A stretch of DNA of 64,000 bases, taken from assembly GCF_018687715.1 (NCBI RefSeq), contig NC_056759.1, positions 6,712,501 to 6,776,500 on the forward strand. Reading direction: 5' to 3'. Made by a program: the position numbers and the translations under genes. This DNA is from Carya illinoinensis (taxonomy: Eukaryota; Streptophyta; Magnoliopsida; Fagales; Juglandaceae). Below, piece after piece: positions 46,241-59,700 of this stretch (the stretch's first letter is position 1; each line of letters begins with the position of its first letter). The notes beneath the pieces were generated by a model. The model saw only the letters and a program-made list of their open reading frames with translations, was not told the DNA's origin and did not search any database.

Positions 46241-46606
46241 TTGTTGATCTTTCCAGACCCATTTGCAAGATTTTCATGAAAAATACTGCATTTCATTTCA
46301 ATATTTCTTCCAAACTGGTTCTACAATTTCTGTAAAACTCCTTTCTAAGTTATGTTTTTAATAACGGTGAATTTCCATACCCATTTCCAAGATTTCCATG
46401 AAAAACCCATCCATGAGATTTTCTTGTTGATCTTTCCAAACTCATTTCCAAGATTTCCATAAAAACACATTGCAGTTCATTTTAATATTTAATATTTTTT
46501 CCAAACCGATTTTACAATTTCTATCAAACTCATTTCTTAGTTCTGTATAATAATGGTGGATTTCATACCCATTTGATGATTTAAGCTATTTCTCATATTT
46601 CACTTG
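46241..46606. repeat. 183-bp tandem duplication
   Basis: TTGTTGATCTTTCCA starts at 46241 and again at 46424. The two units then share, in order, CATTTCCAAGATTTCCAT-like blocks, TTTCTTCCAAAC/TTTTTTCCAAAC, TACAATTTCTRT and AATAAYGGTG. Homology by eye is perhaps 75-80 percent with small indels. No coding function seen. Confidence 0.7.
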
Positions 46607-47401
46607 AAAATGGTGGATTTCATTTCGAGATTTTTCCCCACACCTTTCGATGACTCTAGATATATGAATCTTTACCGTTTCTTCTTGTCCAAACAGATCT
46701 TCACTGAAATCTTCACCATTCATGGCTTTACTGGTGAAAAAAGTAAGGTTCTGTGTGCTTGTTCTTCAATCTCATTTTTTCCCAAGAAATTAGATTTCAT
46801 CTGCTGCTACTGTCTAAAAAAAAAATAAAAAATTAAGCTCCTCAGCCGCCCAAAACAGATTTCATCTGCTGTTTCTAAATGAAGGTTTCATTTAACTGAC
46901 ATGGCTCACCATGTCAGCCGATTGCGCCCTATGCAGAAAGCATTTTTCTCTCTCTTATTACCTTTTTTTCCCAGTTAAAACATATCACTCTAATGCTCCT
47001 TGGGTATATAATGATCCTTTTGTTACAGCATCTACTGTGCAAAATCACAAGAGGAAAATTTGTATTTGGAGGAATAGGAGTGCAGAAAAGTCAGCAGCGT
47101 CTAGAGTTTATGGAACCCTAAAAGTCAATCCACTAAACGTGTATGCTACATTAAAAGTTTGCTGAACGGTATCTAGTTTGTGTACAGACTGCACCTATGA
47201 TGTGAATTTCAGGGATCAAGGCACCAAAAGCAGAGAATGGATCCCTCCTTGTTTCTTTGCCTGATAACTTCTTGTTGGTGTTTTGCATTCCTCCCTGCTT
47301 AACCTAAATATATTTATTTTGACTTGTGAATTTGTTTCTTCTCTGCTTCATTGGGAGAAATAAATAGAAAAATGTTCACTAACAGTCAGAAATGTGGTAT
47401 A
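46607..47401. other. Region downstream of the TFIIF beta gene
   Basis: Contains the presumed 3' UTR of the minus-strand gene ending at 47402. Short plus-strand frames (46604-46828, 46911-47165) lack recognisable motifs. Confidence 0.4.
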
Positions 47402-49517
47402 TTATTCAGCAGTTGTATCTTCAACAGCTTTCTTGTATTCTGGCTTAAGCTCGTAAGTTCCTTGGTTAGTTCCCCTTTTATTGTACACACACAGCTCGTT
47501 GAGTATCTCCTTCAAGAATTGCTGCAAAGAAACCATTATTACGAGAGGTGAATGCCAAGTCAAAGTAATATTAACAATAAAATAAAGGAAACAGCATAAC
47601 CATTACTCACAAGACTGGGACATGGGTAACTTATGCTATTTATTTATTATTATATTTTAAGACGAAGGTAATCATCATAACCTTCACCGAATTCACAGGA
47701 ATCAGGCAACAATGTTTGTAAAGGGAATATATATACCATTCTTATGAAATTAACAAATAATCAAGTACTTCTTAACTTGTGCCCTTCACTTAAAACAACG
47801 AGCATATTATTTCACCCTAAACATGGAATAGAATGCAGAAGAGAGTTACTGGTACCAGCAAACAAAAGTTAGAAACAAGTAACATAAGGAAAGGCTTACT
47901 GCAGGTTGATCTGTCTCTTGGACGAGCTGCTTCAAGGCCCAATTTGGTTGTCTTTCAAATAGTTTGAACATTATATCCTCCAGCTCCCCACGATCCCTTC
48001 TAGTTCTTTTTACGTCTGACTGCTTAACCGGTGTAGTTTTCTTCTTATCCTGCATAGATCATTGACAGTAAGCATCATGTAATTGTTCTTCCAAGCATGT
48101 AAATGTGCTTACTCTAAGATAGGACTAAATTTACATTTGTTAAAAAGCATAAACAAGCATGTGTGTATGTGTGTGCACGCTATTATGTGTTTGGGGGACG
48201 TATATAAGAGAGAACACCTAATAAGAACTAAAAGGCTGGACTGTGAAAAAAAAACCCAAATTGGCACAGGCCTATTACTCCAGCTTGACACCCCTCAACT
48301 AGCCATTTCCAGTCAAAACATGTTAACCTTACAGGCTGGGCAGCCCCCAGGCTAAGGCTAGCCATTGCCACAAATTGGACCCAATCAGGATGTGCTGGGG
48401 GGCAGCTATGCCACTGATAAAGATAAAAAAATTTCCCTTTCACCCAGAAAGATTGGTATCATAATATCCGAACAAAAAAAGTTCATTAAAAGTATATAGC
48501 TAACACATAAAATTAGCAACACAATTTTTAATTCGGAGATATCATTTTGTTCAAAAAAAAGCAAATAAATCTGTTTGATAGGTAATAAAAACAAATAAAT
48601 CTAATACCTTGGAAGTGGATGAAATCAAGCCAACCATTCCAGGCATGGGCCTCATATGTACTCCACGATCGTTGTCAATGACCTTTCAAAGAAATCAAGT
48701 TATTGGATGAAGCGGGAAAAAATGAAAAACATTCACAACAAGAACTGCCCTGGACAAAGCAATGCATGGTCAAATGCCCTACCCGTATTTGTCTACTCTT
48801 TCTATTGGACTTGCTTGTCCTTTCACGGCACACTCTTCCATACTCTTCAATGTTTTCACCATGGGGTTTCATGTCAAACTTATGCTCTACCTTTCCTTCC
48901 ATTGCAACCTTACCTACAAATGCAATAGTTGTTACCCAAATTAAAAAGAACCTACAAATGCAATAGTTGTTACCCAAATTAAAAAGAGCCAAAACTTACA
49001 TTATAGTGTGGAAAAAATTATGAAGAAGCTACACTATATGCATGGGGAACCCATTTTTAAGTGCCAATTTAAGATTACTGGTTTTGGACTTTGTTAATGG
49101 TTCCACGTAATGAAACTTAATTGTGGGGGCGGTTGTGAATGTCATGCCCATCAAGGTCAGTAAGTACCACTTCCATCAACATTTTTTTTCTTTTAAAAAA
49201 AAAAAAAAAGAACATCCACAACAATAGAAAGTGAACCCTTCGGGAACCTTAAATTATGATCCTCACCTTGATTTGTCTCAGAAAAGATACACATAGGAAC
49301 AAAATCTTTAAACATATTCAAAGAATAACTTTTAGGAATGCTCCCTGCCTCGGTACCAGCCATCTCCATTGTGAACTGATTAACAATTCAAAATGTATTA
49401 GGAAGTTTGTCTCCAAATATATTGACAAGGTGTATGTATCCCAAAAGCAAGCATGCTAACAAATATGTTCAAAATAATCCTATAAGGGCAGTGACCCTCG
49501 TAAAATGTGGCTGCCTC

Positions 49518-49553
<36 letters not shown>

Positions 49554-51034
49554 ATAGTTAAGGAAAGATAAACATTGCTTCCCTTGAGGAATTAATTCCA
49601 AATTTATGCTTACCACTTTAGGGTCATCATAAACGAGCACCAAGGGGTAGGGGAAGGAACAAGACAATTCAATGAACTACCAGCTAAAAAGTGAAGGATA
49701 ATCCAGGGGACGCTACCCAACTAATAATGAAATACATGATGAGCACCGAATGGGCCAATGGAATCCATTAGAGCATCTTATGAACAATATTTCATATGTC
49801 TATGCTATCATCATTCAATTTGAAAAATCACATAAAGAATACATAAGCTCCAAGGAAAATTGTTGTAACCGAGTGTAAGAAAATGCTTTTAACTTCTCAT
49901 ACTGAAATAACTTAAAGCTATTCTCTGCAATATATGCCTAAATGACAATTCCACCCACTTTTTCTCTATCATATTGTTTTCACTCAGCCGACTTCTTAGA
50001 ACGGAATTACTTCCAAGTCAAAGATTCACAGAGTATAAAGCTGCAAATGAAAGGAAATAAAGAGGGGAACAGAGATAAGAGACCAACAATACGGCAAATA
50101 TCAAAGTACTCTTCCAGTTGGAATATAAAGTAGGTGAATTTAATGCTAACAGCAACAATTAGCTCATCAAAGCCCAAGGGACGCACAATTTTCTCTGCCT
50201 GGTTTGGATAGCAAAAGCATCACATCTCATCTCCTCTCATCTATCTCATCTCAATATTCAAATACCACAAAACAAATATTTTTCAATTTTAAATCTTCAA
50301 CCTTTTTATCTAATTCTTACAACTTTTTTAAAATTCTAAACAAAATACAAAAAACAAATAATTTTTTAAAATATTTTTAAAAAAATTATATTAAAAAATT
50401 ATATATAACAATATTTTTATTTTACATTTTCTCTCCCCTTTTTTTCAAAAACTTTATAAAATATACCAACTCACAATTATTTCATTACTATTTACAAATC
50501 ATCTTATTTCACCTCTTCACTGTCCAAACCAAGCCTAAGAGTTAACAGGATTCACTCAAAAAAAAAAATCAACCACAGTTAGGCAATAGGCCATGATTTC
50601 CCCCGCGCCTGAAGGTGAGAGGTACGCAAAGAAGCTCATATTAAAAACTAAAAGATTCATTTGAATTAACGGAAATTCCAACCGAGTGAGCAAATCCACC
50701 AACTTAAGCACCGAGGAAAAGAAGAATAGCAAGAGTTTTCAAGCACCAAGAGTGTTTCGGAGAATAGTTTGGGGGAGGGGGAGTAGATCAAGTAGAATCC
50801 GATGGAAAAGAGAAAGAGGAAAAGCACCTGGAGGGAAGAGGAATCATCGGGGTGGAGAGGATCAAGGGAGAGGACGACCTTGGCGAGAGGGTGGGGATCA
50901 GAATGGGGATGACTCTGCCACGACTTGGCAACCACCACCGGGCACTTCATGAGCCAAACCGATCTCTCGGCCTTCGCTGTATCCACGTTACTACTGCTAC
51001 TACCAATACCATGACCATGCGCTTCATCCATCAT
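47402..51034 (-). CDS. TFIIFB: General transcription factor IIF, beta subunit (RAP30 homologue)
   Basis: Six coding exons on the minus strand: 51034-50828, 49375-49267, 48913-48783, 48682-48608, 48049-47900 and 47521-47402. They give 263 residues, close to the Arabidopsis protein (about 261). Exon 1 carries RSVWLMKCPVVVAKSW, the start of the domain that dimerises with TFIIF alpha. Exons 2-3 carry NMFKDFVPMCIFSETNQG and GKVEHKFDMKPHGEN. Exons 5-6 carry the winged-helix DNA-binding domain with RTRRDRGELEDIMFKLFE and QFLKEILNELCVYNKRG. TFIIF binds RNA polymerase II and brings it to the promoter. All introns are GT-AG and phases fit. The start could be the first or second Met of MMDEAHG. Intron 1 (1.45 kb) contains a MITE. 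The 3' splice site of intron 2 lies in a 38-bp tandem duplication. Confidence 0.92.
48913..48988 (-). repeat. 38-bp tandem duplication covering a splice acceptor
   Basis: CCTACAAATGCAATAGTTGT begins at 48913 and again at 48951. The 38-bp units differ at one position. On the minus strand each ends with TTTGTAG|G, so the intron has two identical-looking acceptors 38 bp apart. Confidence 0.9.
49520..49551. repeat. (AT)n microsatellite in TFIIF beta intron 1
   Basis: Perfect AT run of about 16 units. Confidence 0.95.
50200..50536. mobile_element. MITE in TFIIF beta intron 1
   Basis: Left end GGTTTGGATAGCAAAAG, right end read inward GGTTTGGACAGTGAAGAGG. Inside the left end is the string CATCTCATCTCCTCTCATCT and the interior is very AT-rich. 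About 335 bp, non-coding. Related to the truncated repeat at 24965-25185. Target duplication and superfamily are unclear. Confidence 0.7.
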
Positions 51035-51064
51035 CCCTCTCTCTCTCTCTCTCCCTCTCTCTCT

Positions 51065-53668
51065 CGATCGATCTCAAGATGTCTCTCAGCTCAGGGGCGG
51101 GGGATCAGTATGCACTTCCTTTTCTGCCCCGTTTCCAAGCTTCTTTCTTTTGTTTTTCCTCCTCCTGATGACGGTGGTGTGGTGCACTTCGTGGGATATT
51201 TGGGCTGGACCTTGTTTGGTACGGAAAATATTTTCATAGGGTATAAAAATAGTTAAAAATAAAACAAAATTAAAAAAAAAATTAATAAACACACAACTTT
51301 TTTCAACCCTTTTCCGCTACCATATTTCATCGGCAACCATAATTTATTTAAATGATATTTTTATAAAATAAATAATAAAAAATATCATCATTTTGTAAAA
51401 AAAATATTTTTATTTTTAAAATATATAAGAAGTTTATTGACCATGGCGGCGATGATTTAGGGCCGACAGATTGACCTCTAAGGGCTGGAGCCTAGAGGCT
51501 ATAGGTAGTTGATCGGCCTCGAAAGTCAATGGCCCACTGTCGTGGTGAAGCTGGGCCGAAAGGCCCTCCCTTTTTTAATATTATTATTTGGGAAAAAAAA
51601 AGATTTTTTTTCAACTTTTGTGTACATTTAAAAATCTCTTAGAGGGTACGGCCTAGTTATATTCTTTTTTTTTTTAGTTTTTTTTTTTCTCAACATTTCT
51701 ATAACTTCATTCTTTTGATACATTTGGAGAGTGGGGACTTGACACCATCAGGAGACCCATGGGTTCCTTCCCTTCGATTTTCTTCAGTGTTTAAAATGGA
51801 TAAACTTTCTTCATTCTTTTTAATGACTGAACAAATGGTTTCCCTTCCTTCGACAGTGAAATGTTTATCCCATCATGTACGAAGCATTCTTGAAAACCCG
51901 TGAGTCAGGATATCAACAATCTCAAGTTGGCTAAATTTGTTATTATAATAAGCAACAATAACCATAGACATACGATTCAGAGTATTAAAGAATTCCAAAC
52001 CTCCATTTTAAAGGTTCGGATAGGCCAAATCTCCATTGAACTCTAACAACTTTTTATACAATTATTATTGAACCACAAAAATTAATAAAATTTTTACAAA
52101 TTCTAAAAAGAATATATTCTAAAAAATTATATTCAAACAATCAACTATACTTATCTGTACTTGCAACTTCAAAGTGACACTTACTTTAGGAAAAAAAAAA
52201 AAGATTCAAAACTGTTTTCTTATTTTTTAAAATTCAACAAACAATGCATCTAAAAATGATTCTCAAAATTCTTCATAACCAAACAGATCAATTATATTAG
52301 AGACATATGATCGATGTAAAAGGAATTATTTTTTCATTAATTTAAGGATATATTTTTGTTTTTATATTTTGTTTCTATAAGTAATTACACAACTTGAATT
52401 TCTAAGAGATGAAAATTTTGTTTAGGCCTTTAGAAAATATCTTGATCGAGAGTGAAAAAAAAAAATTAAAAAAAAAAATCTCAAAATCTTTTTAAAAGTC
52501 TTTTGATCCCATCATGCCCGTGGATTTATCTTCTAAAACTATTTATTAATAAATTCATCGTTTTACACTTTTTTTTTTTATCGGAGAGTGGTCCAAAAGG
52601 GAAGCTTTCGTGGTGGGTCAGGAGTGGCTTAATTTTCTTCTTTTCAGTTACGTGTTGCAATGGAATTAGTCACAATAATGCTTGTCTTTGTATCCTACTC
52701 TTCAAGAATATTGTTAATGTTTTTTTTTGTAACCTTGCGATGTGATGAGAATCACAGCTGTGGGAGGAATGGATCCACGTTGAAGATAAGAAAAACGTGG
52801 CCACGATAACAAAGCTCTATTGCATAAATCCAAATCAACATAATAATAATAATAATAATAATAATAATTAGATATCTTGAGGAAAACGACATTGAATTTA
52901 TTTTGTTCCACTTAAAAACCACCGTTATAAGGTATTTCTTTATAGAATATACTATATATACTTATAATTTTACACACATAATCATATGTAATGACTTATC
53001 AACTATTGAAATAATGAAAATTTTAAAATTTAGAATTCAAAACTTAAATTTAAAAAGAAAAAAAAAATTGATAAAATAAGATTATTACTTAATACGTATA
53101 ATATTGTGTATAAAGTATGTAAGTATAGAGTATTTACGTATAGCTCTACTCCTTCTATAATGTGTTTTAATTTATTAAAAAAAAAGGAATGAAATATGTC
53201 TAATTTTAACATATTTGACTAGATGAGAAATATTATGTTTTAAATAAAAATTATAAATTAACCTGACTTGATATATTATAAAATAAAGTATGTAAATTTC
53301 TAAAATATATATATATATATATAAAGGCGATAGTTTATAATCTCGTTAATAAAAAATGAAATAAATAGAATATTAAAATAAAATAAAATAAAAAGGAAAT
53401 GATTACTAATCAACAAATAAATTATTAAGAAAAAAACAAAGATATAATGGACTTGTTGTCGAATAGACAGTAGGAAAGCAGCCTCCATGCTTTTTACCCT
53501 GGTACCCTTTGTTGTCTAGCACAACTTGCAGCAGGCCCAGCAAATAAAGAACGGCACGTGTCACAATCACATTGGCAACCTACCTACTGTAGCATTCTCC
53601 CGTGGATCCTTTATATCGTCTACTATTTTCCCCTGCAGTTCTAAATGGCCTGAAATATCTCTCTGCAA
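51065..53668. other. Intergenic region between the two divergent genes
   Basis: Separates the divergently transcribed TFIIF beta and RD19-like genes. 51038-51064 is a (CT)n tract in the TFIIF beta 5' UTR or promoter. 51260-53500 is AT-rich with an (ATA)n run at 52837-52868 and (AT)n at 53307-53323. No gene is recognised. If my recall of Arabidopsis gene order is right, the boundary between two ancestral blocks falls here. Confidence 0.5.
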
Positions 53669-55775
<2,107 letters not shown>

Positions 55776-56782
55776 ATTAAGAAGTTTCATGGCTGCACTG
55801 GGTTTAGGCGAGTAGAGCAGCTGTAAATATAAAAAGATAATATGCATTAAGACATGGAGATCCTAGACTTTTATTAGCTCTTGATGCTTCCTTAACTTGT
55901 CTAGGCAGATGGTTGTCTTGCACTTGTCTGGTTATTAACTTATTTGCAAGTTTAAATCAAGATTGTCCATTTTAGGACTGTGTTTATATATGCAGATTCC
56001 CTGTAACTTGGTTCATGCTACTGTTGATCAAGTTAAACTTGATGTCATTTAACTGATGACCCTGTGTATGTGCTTGAAACATGCCAATATATAGCAGAAT
56101 GTGACGATTGTAGCATTGACATTAGCTTGGATTCATAAATCTGGCTTCTTAGCAGAAAACTAGGAAAATGCCCTACTTTCTACCACGCGAACAATTAGGA
56201 AAAGGTAAATGAGCTGGGAGGAAATGTGATTATTTCTTATGAGAACTATCTTACCATTTGTGAAGAATTTTCATTTTTCACAAACTTGTTAAACTCGCCT
56301 TACCCAGAATTTCGGTCATTAAGCCTACCTAAAAAACTCAGCAAACTATGTCATAGCAACAGTAGCTCATATTCATTCATTAAGTAATTGTTGCAAAATG
56401 AAGTTACAGTTCATCTTACAGCAGACTTTAAAGGCACCACAAACCCTTTTCCCTAAACAATCGCACAACAAACTACAACAGATCAACATCATCCTATCAT
56501 TCAGAATCGAATAATTGAACATTGATTTGGAGACAAATTGGCATGTTCTCCACTTGGATGCAGAATTCCTACTGATATACATAAACAATGATTGGTGGCC
56601 TCATCGGGGAAGGCTCTTTATTACAATGAATAAGCAACTGCTCTTGCTAGCAAGGCAATTGCTCCGTTACTTTTCTAAGATCTACACTTCACATGAAAGA
56701 ATTGGCAGATTATACACCAGCAAATTCAATCTGATCAATATTGTTTCCTATTTTTTAGCCTACGACCAAACTCAAAAGAGTA
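55776..56782. other. Intergenic region between convergent genes
   Basis: Holds the 3' UTRs of the RD19-like and V-ATPase genes, which face each other. No further gene is recognised. A 95-codon plus-strand frame at 56515-56802 overlaps the V-ATPase 3' end on the opposite strand and is probably spurious. Confidence 0.5.
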
Positions 56783-59700
56783 TCATTCATCCTCCTCGCT
56801 AAGCAACGCAAAAGAAAATGGTTCAAATTTATAACCATCTCCCTGGTAGAACTTGTTCTGGAACTCTACCCAATGAAGTCGCAAGGCATGTAGGAATGCA
56901 CTTAGGGTTTCCATCACTAGTAGCACACCAACAGTCGCAAATATAAATACAATGATGCCAACAATAAGAACAATAACATTGTTGTACCTGCAATCATCCG
57001 CACATTTGGCACTCACAATCATATTGCAATTCAAGTCATTTTCACCACAAAAAACATGACCAAACAAACTTACCCCCAGGCTAGAAGTAGAACCTTGTCG
57101 TAAAATACACTTGACAACTCCGAGTGAGCTAGACTAAAAAAGAAGAAGAAACAGACAAGTCAGATGATCAAGACTTGGTACTTCAAAATTAAAGTTGGAT
57201 AAATTTAAAGAACCAAGGTAGACATAGGTTTTATAATGAATTCATGCAGCCTGTAGACCATGATAGTTCTGATTTCCATTGTCGTAGTAAAATAATATTA
57301 TTATTGTTATAAAGATTATATAGGAGGGGAGTGTGGGGAGGGATAGGTTGAAAGGGCGGGGGTCTTGGAATTCTAATGAAGCCTAAAATACTTTTTCGGA
57401 ATGTTAGAGGGATCAATAATGTCAACAAACGTCTCCATATTAGATCCCTTCTTTGTACGAAGTGGAAAGTTGTTTGTCTTCAAGAGACAAAGTTGTGTTT
57501 TATTGATAGAAATATTATTCATAGTTTGTGGGGCTGTTCTTTTGTGGGGTGGTGTTTTCTTGCTTCTTTGGGTGCATCAAGAGGTGTGTTGTTGATGTGG
57601 GATAAGAGAGTGGTGGAGAAGGTTGAGGATTGCATTGGGTATTTTTCATTGGCTATTTCTTTTAAGAATATTGAAGACGGGTGGAAGTGGGCCTTTGCGG
57701 GAGTGTATGGACCTAATGTAGATGGGGATAGATGTTTTTTGTGGGGGGAATTGGCGGGTTTGTATTCTTTATGGGACTTGCCTTGGTGTTTGTGTGGTGA
57801 CTTTAATATTGCTTGGTTCCCTAGTGAGAGGGCCGGGACTTCTACGTCGTCAGGAGCTATGGAAGATTTCTTAGAGTTAATTTTTATTTGAACCTTGTGG
57901 ATCTTCCTTTAGCTGGGGTGCATTTACTTGGTCTAATAGTAGAGGGTGGTCAAGGTTGGACAAATTTTTAGTCTCTTTTTCTTGGGGGTCTCATTATCCG
58001 GATCTTTGTCAAAAGAGGTTGCCACGTGTTATGATCATTTCCCAATTATGCTTGATTGTGGTGGCATTCATGGGTGAAGACATTATTTTAAGTTTGAGAA
58101 TATGTGGCTTGAATTGGATGGTTTTGTGGAGATGATTAGAAATTGGTGGAATTCTTATTCCTTTTTTGGTACTCCTAGTTTTATTGTGGCAAGTAAACTT
58201 AAAGCCCTTAAAGCTGATTTGAAATAGTGGAATGAGAGGTCTTCGACTCTTTAGACATATGGAAGTGCAGAAAATTAAACTTTGGGATGAGTTGAATGCT
58301 TTGGAGGTTGGGGTAGTTAATGAGGAGACCTTGTGTAGAAAAAATGAGGTTGTATCAGAAATTGAGAAGGTTTTGTTGATGGAAGAAATATCTTGGAGGC
58401 AAAAATCAAGGGTGCTTTGGTTCAAGGAGGGGGACAAATGTAATAAGTCTTTTCATAAGATGGCTAATTCTCATAGGCATAATAATGTTATTGACGTTCT
58501 TCATTCTGGCTCTAATGTGTTTCAATCACCCGATGAGATCCAAGATCATATAGTGAAGTATTTTGAAGACCACTTGTCCAAGACAGCTGATTGGTGCCCT
58601 AAACTTGATGGGTTGTTTTTTGATCATCTGGATTCTGATGCTGTTTAGCTAACTGGAGAGGCCGTTTGAAGAAGACGAAGTGCATTCGGTTGTAAGAGGC
58701 ATGTGCAAAGATAAAGCTCCAGGTCCGGATGGATTTTCTACAGGTTTTTTTCAAGAGTGTTGGGACATTGTGATTTATAAAATTATTTGGAAGGTGTTAG
58801 CCAACCATATGAGTATGGTGATGGATGAAATCATTTCTAAACCTCAAAATACTTTCATTCGGGGGCGGCAATTCTGGATTCAGTTCTAGTTGCAAATGAG
58901 TGTTTGGATAGCCGGATGAGAAAAGGCATTCCGGGGGCTCTATGCAAGCTGAATATGGAAAAAGGCATACGATCATATGTGCTGGGATTTTCTTCTTTAT
59001 ATGCTTAGAAGATGTGCATTTGGGGATAGGTGGTGTGGATGGGTTAAACATTGTGTTTCAAGTCCCCAGTTTTCAGTTTTAGTGAATGATGTTTCTTGTG
59101 GATTTTTTCAGAATTCAAGGGGGTTGAGACAATGGATCCGCTATCCCCTTTTCTTTTTGTAATTGTTATGGAGGCTTTGAGTCGTATGATGGAGGCTGCA
59201 GCACGTGGGGGTTTTCTTGCTGGTTTTTCAGTGGGTAATAATAGGGTAATAATAGTAACAGGGTGACTTCAATTTCTCATTTACTTTTTGCGGATGATAC
59301 TCTTATTTTTTGTGATGTTAAAAGTAGTCAGATTCAAGCTTTAAGGGCTGTTTTACTGTGTTTTTAAGCTGTTTCGGGACTTAAGGTGAACTTGAGAAAG
59401 TCAGAATTAGTTCCGGAGGGGGGAGTGAGGATTACTAACTTTTTTGAGGATTTGTTGGGTTATAAAGTAGTTTCCCTTCCTATGAAATATCTTGGGCTTC
59501 CTTTGGGGGCGTCTTTCAAAGCTAAGAATATTTGGGATGGAGTTGTAGAAAAGGTTGAGAAACGTTTGTTGGGTTGGAAGTGGATTTATTTATCAAAAGG
59601 GGGAAGATTAACCCTTATCAAAAGCACCCTTTCCAATCTCCCTACATACTATCTTTCCTTATTTCCATTACCGGTGGGAGTGGCAAACCGGATTGAAAAA

